DNA from: an uncultured Lachnospiraceae bacterium | GTDB taxonomy: Bacteria > Bacillota > Clostridia > Lachnospirales > Lachnospiraceae | Reading direction: 5' to 3' | DNA length: 7,738 nucleotides | Assembly: GCA_947177465.1 (NCBI GenBank) | Contig: CAMWUP010000090.1 | Location: 1-7,738 of the forward strand | Part shown: one piece after another, positions 1 to 6,236 of the stretch | How the letters are laid out: each line of letters begins with the position of its first letter | Numbering within the stretch: position 1 is the first letter of the stretch | The notes under the pieces: generated by a model | Told to the model about the DNA's origin: nothing | Databases searched by the model: none | What the model saw: only the letters and a program-made list of their open reading frames with translations | Program-made: the position numbers and the translations under genes

Positions 1-1
1 G

Positions 2-535
2 TGTGCCGGCGCATGTGAGCAGGCAGTCAGTCAGTGGGCTTCCACCTTTGCGGAAAAAGGTCTGGGCATCAGCAAAACCGCCGGAGATTTGGCAGGGCCT
101 ATGCTTTTTGCCATATTGATGGGAACCTCACGGCTGATTTACGGTAAATGGGGCGACAGACTGAATCTGGACAAATTCATGTGCTTCAGCGGCTGCCTCT
201 GCCTGTTCTCCTACCTGATTATCTCTTTATCGCCGCATCCTGTTCTTGGTCTTTTAGGCTGCGGCTTATGCGGTCTTTCCGTAGGTATATTGTGGCCGGG
301 CGCTTTCAGCATGGCGGCAGCAGGCATACACGGCGGCGGCACCGCAATGTTTGCCTTTCTTGCCCTTGCAGGTGATTTGGGCTGTATGGGCGGCCCTACC
401 TTTGTAGGCTTTATATCCGGCGCCTTTGATGACAACTTAAAAATCGGAATTTTGGCGGCAGTCGTCTTTCCTCTGCTTCTGCTGGCAGGACTGTACGCTA
501 AAAGCGCAGCAACAAAGCAGAAATCGGAAAAATGA
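2..535 (+). CDS. MFS transporter, C-terminal part (5' end outside window)
   Basis: This is the last 177 codons of a major facilitator superfamily permease; the frame is already open at the window edge, so the true start lies upstream. An internal ATG at 89 is not a credible start because well-formed protein precedes it (CEQAVSQWASTFAEKGLGIS). About five hydrophobic helices are visible, roughly TM8 to TM12 of a 12-helix carrier. Between the first two lies R-L-I-Y-G-K-W-G-D-R-L, which resembles the conserved G-x-x-x-D-R loop motif of MFS proteins. Glycine-rich helices follow (LLGCGLCGLSVGILWPGAF and FLALAGDLGCMGGPTFVGF), of the kind seen in fucose-permease-like and related clostridial carriers. 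The tail is a short charged cytoplasmic end. The family membership is clear; the substrate cannot be told from this half. No terminator is visible after its TGA, and the next gene seems to have its own promoter. Confidence 0.85.
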   Translation, partial: CAGACEQAVSQWASTFAEKGLGISKTAGDLAGPMLFAILMGTSRLIYGKWGDRLNLDKFMCFSGCLCLFSYLIISLSPHPVLGLLGCGLCGLSVGILWPGAFSMAAAGIHGGGTAMFAFLALAGDLGCMGGPTFVGFISGAFDDNLKIGILAAVVFPLLLLAGLYAKSAATKQKSEK

Positions 536-549
536 AATGGCGGATTGCC

Positions 550-578
550 TTGAAAATTCTGAACATACATTATACAAT
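550..578 (+). promoter_or_regulatory. Sigma-A type promoter for the DUF853 ATPase gene
   Basis: TTGAAA at 550-555 and TACAAT at 573-578 are separated by exactly 17 bases; each matches the vegetative consensus at five of six positions. Transcription would start near 585, giving an untranslated leader of about 47 nt before the ATG at 633. It lies in the 97-nt gap after the MFS gene and suggests that the ATPase gene is transcribed on its own. Based on sequence match only. Confidence 0.6.
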
Positions 579-632
579 ACAGATAAATACTTGTTAAAAA
601 TAGGCCGCTCGACGGCAGAATGAGAGGACGCT

Positions 633-2210
633 ATGTATCAGGACAACAAAATCTGGATTGGAAGTACAGGCAGCAAAAAAGTATACATTTACCCCAAAAT
701 GGCAAACCGCCACGGTATGATAGCCGGAGCCACCGGAACCGGAAAAACTGTCTCTCTGAAGGTATTGGCAGAATCCTTCAGCAACTGCGGCGTACCCGTA
801 TTTATGGCCGATGTAAAAGGTGATTTGTCCGGCATCTGTAAAGACGGTGTAGAAAATGAGAGCATTGCACAGCGCATTGACGCGCTGGGGTTGATGGAAG
901 AGGGCTTCTGCTTCCGCGGCTGCCCGACTGCCTTTTGGGATATCTACGGCGAAAAGGGGCTTCCTTTGAGAACCACCATCTCCGAAATGGGACCTCTGCT
1001 TCTCGCAAAAATCATGGGACTGAACAATACACAGTCAGCCATTCTCTCTATTGTTTTCAAGATTGCCGACGACGAAGAGCTTCTGTTAATCGATACTAAG
1101 GATTTGCGCTCCATGTTACAGTATGTAGGGGAAAACGCAAAAGAATATACCCTGCGTTACGGCAATATCTCCACCGCCAGCCTCGGCGCCATCACCAGAG
1201 CGCTGACTTCGTTGGAAAGTGAAGGCGGCGAAATGTTTTTCGGGGAGCCGGCGCTCAATATCGGCGACTGGTTCTGTACGGATACAAACGGACGCGGCAC
1301 CATTCAGATACTGGACTGCCAAAGGCTGATAAACAATCCGGCTATGTACTCTACCTTTATGCTCTGGCTGATGTCCGAGCTGTTTGAAGTCCTGCCCGAA
1401 GCAGGCGATTTGGAAAAACCGAAAATGGTGTTCTTTTTTGATGAAGCGCACCTTTTATTTGACAACGCTTCCAAGGAGCTTTTGGGAAAAGTAGAACAGG
1501 TTGTGAAGCTTATCCGCTCCAAGGGCGTGGGTATTTATTTCATCACGCAGAATCCGAAAGACATACCGAACGGCGTATTGAGTCAGCTCGGCAATAAAAT
1601 CCAGCACGCCCTTCACGCTTACACACCGACTGAACAGAAAGCAGCAAAAGCATGTGCACAGTCCTTCCGTGAAAACCCTGCATTCAATACCTACGAAACC
1701 CTGCTGCAGCTCGGCATTGGAGAAGCTTTGGTGTCTGTTTTGGACGAAAGCGGCGTTCCTACCATGGTAGAGCGCTGCACTATCCTTCCCCCACAAAGTC
1801 TGATGCGTACTTTGGACGATGCCGAAAGAGAAAGACTGGTACAGAACCATCTCTTATATGTCCGCTATTCCCAAACAGAAGACCGTGATTCCGCCTATGA
1901 ATTTTTACAGCGGAAGTTCCTTGCCGATGCGGAAAACGCGCAGGCAGCAAAGGAAGCGGCTGCCGCTGAAAAGCAGCGCTTAAGAGAAGAAGCAGCCGCC
2001 CAAAAAGAGGCGCAAAAAAAAGAAGCAGCCAAGAACAAACAGATTAAATCTGCCGCCAAAAGCGTTGCAAGCAGCGCAGCAGGCACCATCGGACGGGAAA
2101 TCGGAAATTCCGTAGGTTCCTCCATCGGCGGCAAATTCGGCAAAAAGCTGGGCGGCAATCTGGGTGCTTCCTTAGGGCGCAATATCCTCGGCACACTATT
2201 CGGAAAATAA
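633..2210 (+). CDS. HerA/FtsK-superfamily ATPase, DUF853 (YjgR-like) family
   Basis: A 525-residue P-loop ATPase related to the HerA DNA translocases. Walker A is GATGTGKT at residues 32-39, followed by the family-typical stretch V-F-M-A-D-V-K-G-D-L-S-G. Walker B is MVFFFDEAH at 265-273 (D270, E271), and a polar sensor-like segment I-T-Q-N-P lies around 304-308. These motifs, their order and the length match the DUF853 group that includes E. coli YjgR, whose physiological role is not established. Residues about 431-478 are rich in Ala, Glu, Lys and Gln and should form a coiled coil. From about 487 to the end there are repeated G-x-x-x-G spacings, a glycine-zipper-like tail also seen in family members. 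The start is set by GAGAGGA at 622-628, four bases before the ATG. No NurA-type nuclease gene is adjacent, so a HerA-NurA end-resection pair is not supported. A hairpin follows the stop. Function beyond ATP-driven nucleic-acid or protein translocation is unknown. Confidence 0.9.
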   Translation: MYQDNKIWIGSTGSKKVYIYPKMANRHGMIAGATGTGKTVSLKVLAESFSNCGVPVFMADVKGDLSGICKDGVENESIAQRIDALGLMEEGFCFRGCPTAFWDIYGEKGLPLRTTISEMGPLLLAKIMGLNNTQSAILSIVFKIADDEELLLIDTKDLRSMLQYVGENAKEYTLRYGNISTASLGAITRALTSLESEGGEMFFGEPALNIGDWFCTDTNGRGTIQILDCQRLINNPAMYSTFMLWLMSELFEVLPEAGDLEKPKMVFFFDEAHLLFDNASKELLGKVEQVVKLIRSKGVGIYFITQNPKDIPNGVLSQLGNKIQHALHAYTPTEQKAAKACAQSFRENPAFNTYETLLQLGIGEALVSVLDESGVPTMVERCTILPPQSLMRTLDDAERERLVQNHLLYVRYSQTEDRDSAYEFLQRKFLADAENAQAAKEAAAAEKQRLREEAAAQKEAQKKEAAKNKQIKSAAKSVASSAAGTIGREIGNSVGSSIGGKFGKKLGGNLGASLGRNILGTLFGK

Positions 2211-2224
2211 TACCCTAAGCAGAC

Positions 2225-2254
2225 AGGGCACAGCATTTATCTCTGCTGTGCCCT
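2225..2254. terminator. Hairpin terminator between convergent genes
   Basis: AGGGCACAGCA (2225-2235) and TGCTGTGCCCT (2244-2254) form a perfect 11-bp stem with an 8-nt loop. It lies 14 nt after the ATPase stop and 36 nt beyond the stop of the convergent sensor gene. On the plus strand it is followed by a weak T-rich stretch (TCGTTT); on the minus strand no clear T run follows. It most likely ends the ATPase transcript and may also limit readthrough from the other side. Confidence 0.65.
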
Positions 2255-2290
2255 TCGTTTATCATGATGCAATTGCTGTATATACTTCTA

Positions 2291-5239
2291 TTATCTCAAT
2301 GCTTCTGCCAGCTCGCCGTCCTCAATCATAGCAATCATAAGCTGCACAATTTCCTCATTGAGCTGCGTTCCCGCGATTCTTCTAAGCTCTGCCAGAATAT
2401 CCTCCCTCTTTAGTCTTTTGCGGTAAGGTCTGGTGGAATTCATGGTATCAAAGGTATCCGCCACCGCAATAATCTGTGCAATTTTCGGAATCTCCTCTCC
2501 CTTTTTTCCAAACGGGTATCCATGTCCGTCTATCCGCTCATGATGATAACCGGCTCCCAGCGAAAGCTCCGGCGAAATTTCAATCTTTTTTAAAATATCA
2601 TAACCGTTTTTCGCATGCTGCTTCATAATCGCATACTCTTCATCAGTCAGCTCCTGCGGCTTGTTTAAAATATCATCCGGAATCGTGATTTTTCCGATAT
2701 CATGCAGCAGGGCAATGTCATAAATCTCTGCCACCTTATCTCTGTCATAACCCATCTTTTCTGCAAGCTTTGCCGCATACTTTGCCACACGGAAGGAATG
2801 TCCTTTGGTATATTTATCCTTTAAATCAATACAAGTTGCAAACGCCTGAATCATCTGGTCTTTGAAAATTTTATTTTCCTTCTGCTTCACTATCAGCTTC
2901 CCTGTTTTATGACGGGTGTATACAACCGCAAATGCAGCGACCAGAATTATGAGCGACATAAAAAGCAGTACCCAGAACAAGCGCCTTTCGTATAGCCTCT
3001 TTTCCTTCACTAACGTCACAGAAATAGTGTTGACCTCCATGCCCGTCATGGTGTCTATAACCGAAAAATGAAATATGTATTTTCCACCGCTTAGGTTGGT
3101 GTAGCTGACCGGCTGCATCTCCCGTCCGGACACGGATACCGCCTCTTTGTCAAAGCCCTCAAGATAGTAGCTCAATCTTGGATTTTGAAGCGAGTATGTG
3201 AGCGCATACGCATGTATTGTAAGACGCCTGCAATCAGAAGGAATCTGCACAATTTCCCCATCCCGCAGCGCAATCATCTGCCCGTCCGCCTCTACAAAGG
3301 GTAAGGACAGCTTTATCGCCTCTTCTCCAGTCTGCTTCTCATAGATATTGATGCAGCTCACGCCGCGCGAACCCGAAATGTATAAATCTCCTTCCTCCGA
3401 CAAATAACTCCACGAGTTAGCAGTTGCCACACAGGGCAGCCCGCAGCTCATATCATAAAAGAGATATTCCAGTTCCTCGTCCTGCAGCATTTGTTCACCG
3501 CTTACCACATAAATGCCGCTGCTGCTCAAAATCCAGATGCCGCCGTCATCGTCAAAATATAAATCAAAATTATTGGAGTATGGAAAATGAGACAGCGTAT
3601 AAATCTTTCCGTCCTTCATATAGGATATGGAATTACTGGTAATAATCCAGTACAAGGAACGCTCAGGATCTTTTTTCATCCGCAGAATGATTTCCGACTT
3701 CAGTCCGTCCTCCATGCCCAGATTATAGACCGCTTCTCCATCCACCACATAGATGCCGTTGCCGTCGCTGCCTAAATATAGTCTGCCGTCATCGTCTTCA
3801 CAAATCGTCAGAATTTCTGTGTTGCTGATACCATCCGCTTCATCATAAGTATCAGTCACCTTTCCGTCTTTTATCAGATTTACCCCACCATTGGTTGCCA
3901 CCGCAATCGTGCCGTCCGACAGCTCGGTTATTGTACGAATCCTGTCTGACTTCAGACCGGATTCTTTGTTATAAATCTCATAGGTGTCGTCTCTATGATA
4001 GCAAACCAGTCCCAGCTCACTGTAGCTGCACAGCCACAGATTACCAGCAGAATCCTCTTTGATACAGCGAATCCGGATTCCCTCCAGCAACTCTGTCACT
4101 GCATTTTCTTTCCGACAATAATTTGCGTCCAGAAGACGCAAACCGGAATCCGTTCCGATATACAAATCTCCTTGATAGATATAGGTAGAATTTACCACCT
4201 CGTTCTTTAAACCCGCAATTCTGCTGATATCCATAAAACGGTTGCTCACCAGCTTCATGACACCCTGCCTTGAAGATACAAACCAACGGTTCCCCTCGTA
4301 ATCCACCATCATCTCATCCACGGAATTATCCATCGGCACGTCCTGAAGTATACTATAATAGCCGTTTTCATCAAAATAGCCGATTCCGTTATCCGCACAA
4401 ATCCACAGTCTTTCCGGCGACTCAGGATAAATCGCGTTGATATTGACCTGTGGTGACACGAAAAGCGTCTGATAATTTTTCATTCCATCCCGCATATTGC
4501 CATATATTACCGTGGATTCCTCCGTCCCTAAATAAACAAAGCCCGCCTCGTCCGGCGCCGGACAGATACAGGATATCACGCCTATCCCAAGCTCCTGTCC
4601 GCTGTAAAACGCGGCAACCGCAAGTCCGTCCAGATAAAAAAAATCACCGCTCAAGGTACAGCCATAAACCGTACCATCATCTGCCCGCCTTATCTCGCAG
4701 ATATATTCCGTATTGATTCGGGCATCATCTATCACATGCAGTCCGCCCAGCGTGTCGATGCAGACTATCCCCTGCGTCGTTGCAAAGATAATATTGCCCT
4801 CTTCGTCCTCAGCAATGGACCTGACCGACAAAGAGGGGAGCCCTTCGCTTCTCCCCCAAAAGCTGAATTCACCCTCGTCATGCAGCACAATACCGCTGTC
4901 ATTTGTTCCTATCCACAGCCTGTCCTGAGAATCCACATACAGACTCACCACACTTGCAATCCCCGTAGAAGAATCAAAGCGGTAAAAATCATTTCCATCA
5001 TAACGTATCAGCCCGCTGTAACTCCCGACCCAGATAAAGCCGTCCTGTGACTGTACGATGGCATTTGCCTCCGACGTCGGCAATCCGTTATTGTTGTTGT
5101 ACAGAACAGAAGAATAATCTCTCCCTTCCTGTCCCATTACACTTGAGTCTGAAGGCGCCGCCTCGCATACTGTATTCATAAGAAAAAACACAGTTAGTGA
5201 TAGTAGCGTAATACGGCTTATTTTTATCAAATGTCGCAT
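2291..5239 (-). CDS. Membrane sensor: 14-blade regulator propeller, Y_Y_Y domain, TM helix and HD-GYP phosphodiesterase domain
   Basis: A 982-residue single-span sensor. Residues 1-28 form a signal peptide (MRHLIKISR, a hydrophobic core, then C-E-A-A), with likely cleavage after A27 or A28. Residues about 45-632 hold roughly 14 Reg_prop blades with recurring units such as DGFIWVGSYSGLIRYD, QDRLWIGT and DDGRLYLGSDGNGIYVVDG, consistent with two seven-bladed propellers. A Y_Y_Y-type beta-sandwich follows (about 670-750, with YYLEGFDK at 691-698). The transmembrane helix is about 754-775, followed by a short basic/helical linker. The HD-GYP domain has all hallmarks: GHS (H814), HDIGK (H846, D847), MKQH (H875), HHERIDGHGYP (899-909) and VADTFD (D928). 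Such domains hydrolyse cyclic di-GMP, so the protein probably converts an extracytoplasmic signal, by analogy a glycan, into lower c-di-GMP. AAGGAG lies five bases before the ATG, and a strong promoter is just upstream. No histidine kinase, receiver or GGDEF domain is present. Domain calls are firm; ligand and activity are inferred. Confidence 0.92.
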   Translation of the reverse strand: MRHLIKISRITLLSLTVFFLMNTVCEAAPSDSSVMGQEGRDYSSVLYNNNNGLPTSEANAIVQSQDGFIWVGSYSGLIRYDGNDFYRFDSSTGIASVVSLYVDSQDRLWIGTNDSGIVLHDEGEFSFWGRSEGLPSLSVRSIAEDEEGNIIFATTQGIVCIDTLGGLHVIDDARINTEYICEIRRADDGTVYGCTLSGDFFYLDGLAVAAFYSGQELGIGVISCICPAPDEAGFVYLGTEESTVIYGNMRDGMKNYQTLFVSPQVNINAIYPESPERLWICADNGIGYFDENGYYSILQDVPMDNSVDEMMVDYEGNRWFVSSRQGVMKLVSNRFMDISRIAGLKNEVVNSTYIYQGDLYIGTDSGLRLLDANYCRKENAVTELLEGIRIRCIKEDSAGNLWLCSYSELGLVCYHRDDTYEIYNKESGLKSDRIRTITELSDGTIAVATNGGVNLIKDGKVTDTYDEADGISNTEILTICEDDDGRLYLGSDGNGIYVVDGEAVYNLGMEDGLKSEIILRMKKDPERSLYWIITSNSISYMKDGKIYTLSHFPYSNNFDLYFDDDGGIWILSSSGIYVVSGEQMLQDEELEYLFYDMSCGLPCVATANSWSYLSEEGDLYISGSRGVSCINIYEKQTGEEAIKLSLPFVEADGQMIALRDGEIVQIPSDCRRLTIHAYALTYSLQNPRLSYYLEGFDKEAVSVSGREMQPVSYTNLSGGKYIFHFSVIDTMTGMEVNTISVTLVKEKRLYERRLFWVLLFMSLIILVAAFAVVYTRHKTGKLIVKQKENKIFKDQMIQAFATCIDLKDKYTKGHSFRVAKYAAKLAEKMGYDRDKVAEIYDIALLHDIGKITIPDDILNKPQELTDEEYAIMKQHAKNGYDILKKIEISPELSLGAGYHHERIDGHGYPFGKKGEEIPKIAQIIAVADTFDTMNSTRPYRKRLKREDILAELRRIAGTQLNEEIVQLMIAMIEDGELAEALR

Positions 5240-5283
5240 AGCGTCTCCTTGTTGTGGCAGATTTTTACAAGTTTACTAATATT

Positions 5284-5312
5284 ATTATACGTAAATGTAA
5301 CGAAGAAATCAA
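5284..5312 (-). promoter_or_regulatory. Sigma-A type promoter for the HD-GYP sensor gene
   Basis: On the minus strand, TTGATT (5312-5307) and a perfect TATAAT (5289-5284) are spaced by 17 bases. The predicted start near 5277 gives a leader of about 37 nt to the ATG at 5239, with the ribosome site AAGGAG at 5250-5245. It lies in a very AT-rich stretch just after the upstream KTR remnant, so the sensor can be transcribed independently of the ABC-GNAT-KTR unit. No operator-like repeat is seen around it, and no terminator is visible between the KTR remnant and this promoter, so readthrough is also possible. Confidence 0.7.
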
Positions 5313-5369
5313 TATTTCGTTTTATGCGAGGGTTTGTATGAATTTTGGGAAAGCGGAAATAATATTAAG

Positions 5370-5561
5370 TTATGATGTCATTTGGATATTGACTTGCCTT
5401 ATTTTACAGACCGAAATAACAAGTTGTTTTACATTTACAACCGTTTCCTGCTTGCATTTCGGGCATTAGAAGGGAAAGTTTTTCAACTCCGTATCTTCCC
5501 TGATTTTGTTGTGCGTCTTTCTGCCGCATACAGGGCAGAGCAGCCATTCTGTTTCACACAT
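5370..5561 (-). pseudogene. Cysteine-rich KTR family small protein, interrupted by an in-frame TAA
   Basis: The frame from the ATG at 5561 gives a short protein that begins MCETEWLLCPVCGRKTH and continues IREDTELKNFPF before a TAA at 5468-5466 (codon 32). Without that stop the frame reads on as C-P-K-C-K-Q-E-T-V-V-N-V-K-Q-L and ends at a TAA at 5372-5370, 63 residues in all, which is about the normal family length. The two Cys-P-x-Cys pairs (C9/C12 and C33/C36) are the zinc-ribbon-like hallmark of the cysteine-rich KTR family, common in cargo regions of Tn916/Tn1549-type elements and of unknown function. The stop sits where relatives have Tyr or Phe, so one TAT/TAC to TAA change explains it. 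The name-giving K-T-R is K-T-H here. The start overlaps the acetyltransferase end by 8 nt, and AGGTGA (5572-5567) is five bases upstream, so the start is well supported. The last dozen residues do not resemble the usual family tail. Family identification is from memory of the family pattern. Confidence 0.8.
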
Positions 5562-6222
5562 ACTGCTCACCTGCATTATTATTTTGATTGATTGCATATC
5601 CATAAAGAAACACACCCATTCCAAAAGGGTTTCCGTCGCTTTTAAGCGCAAAGGTTTCCTCTTCCAAACGTACAAAGCCCTGATGTTCATAAAAACCGTA
5701 GTTGCAGGTTGTGTCGGTATAAAGATAAATGGATTTCGTTTGATGTTCTTTCCAATAGGCTTCCACGTCAGATAATAACTTTTTTCCGATACCTTTTCCT
5801 CTGCACTCGGAATTAACGGCAAACAAAGTGAGCACTCCGTCAAATTCTCCTTTATGCCTTTGAGAAAATTTGCGGTAGATTCGATGCAGTTCGTGATAAC
5901 CGCTGATACTGTCGCTGATTTTCCTGCCGTATATTTTCATTTTGAAACTATACAATAGAAATTTGAGTGCAAACCCGGTATGAGGAAATATACGGTAGTC
6001 TGACTTTGCGTTCCCCATAATGACACCGACCACTTTTCCGTTTTGTTCAGCCACACGGGAAAAGGTCGCCTCAGATAAACAGCTGTAAAGATACTGCCTT
6101 TTAAATATCTGCAATAGCTGTTTATCTGAAACATAACAATGCAGTCCGAAAGCGTGGCTTAATAAATCAGCAACTTCATTGTAATCCTGCTTTTTCAAAT
6201 TTCTATAAAATATCTGTTCCAT
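5554..6222 (-). CDS. GNAT family N-acetyltransferase
   Basis: A 222-residue acetyl-CoA-dependent N-acetyltransferase of the GNAT fold. The acetyl-CoA pyrophosphate-binding motif R-G-K-G-I-G is at 141-146, preceded by the strand LTLFAV and followed by helix KKLLSDVEAYW. The typical late motif Y-E-H-Q-G-F is at 178-183. The N-terminal part contains the expected strand VAEQNGKVVGVIMGNA (about 57-72). The region between about 75 and 130 is longer and more basic than in minimal GNATs. The substrate cannot be predicted; small molecules, antibiotics or protein amino groups are all possible. The start is supported by AAAGGA, which begins inside the TAA of the upstream ABC gene, ten bases before the ATG. 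The gap is 14 nt, so the two genes are very likely co-transcribed. Its own stop overlaps the start of the KTR gene. The frame is intact, unlike both neighbours in the unit. Confidence 0.9.
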   Translation of the reverse strand: MEQIFYRNLKKQDYNEVADLLSHAFGLHCYVSDKQLLQIFKRQYLYSCLSEATFSRVAEQNGKVVGVIMGNAKSDYRIFPHTGFALKFLLYSFKMKIYGRKISDSISGYHELHRIYRKFSQRHKGEFDGVLTLFAVNSECRGKGIGKKLLSDVEAYWKEHQTKSIYLYTDTTCNYGFYEHQGFVRLEEETFALKSDGNPFGMGVFLYGYAINQNNNAGEQYV

Positions 6223-6236
6223 ATTTTTATATTCCT

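Noticed and set aside
211..570. A 119-codon minus-strand frame opposite the MFS gene.
   Set aside because: It has no recognisable protein features or ribosome site and is antisense to a clear transporter frame.
3424..5050. Several open frames of 60 to 104 codons on the plus strand opposite the sensor gene.
   Set aside because: They lie inside a continuous, domain-rich minus-strand gene and have no supporting start signals or familiar motifs.
3340..5110. Repetitive protein sequence in the sensor, considered as a DNA repeat array.
   Set aside because: The repetition is at protein level (propeller blades of about 40-45 residues); the DNA copies are strongly diverged, with no identical repeat-spacer pattern.
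5155..5239. A lipoprotein signal at Cys25 of the sensor.
   Set aside because: The residues before the cysteine (N-T-V) do not fit a lipobox; an ordinary signal peptide with cleavage near A27/A28 fits better.
5389..5394. TTGACT on the plus strand as a -35 element for a rightward transcript.
   Set aside because: No acceptable -10 hexamer lies 16-18 bases downstream, and the site is inside the KTR remnant.
5463..5468. Programmed readthrough of the TAA in the KTR gene.
   Set aside because: TAA followed by TGC is not a known leaky context, and no recoding hairpin is evident downstream. A simple nonsense mutation is more likely.
5466..5843. A 125-codon minus-strand open frame overlapping the acetyltransferase.
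   Set aside because: Only its last 31 codons resemble a known family (KTR), and these have their own start and ribosome site at 5561. The upstream part is a shadow of the acetyltransferase gene.
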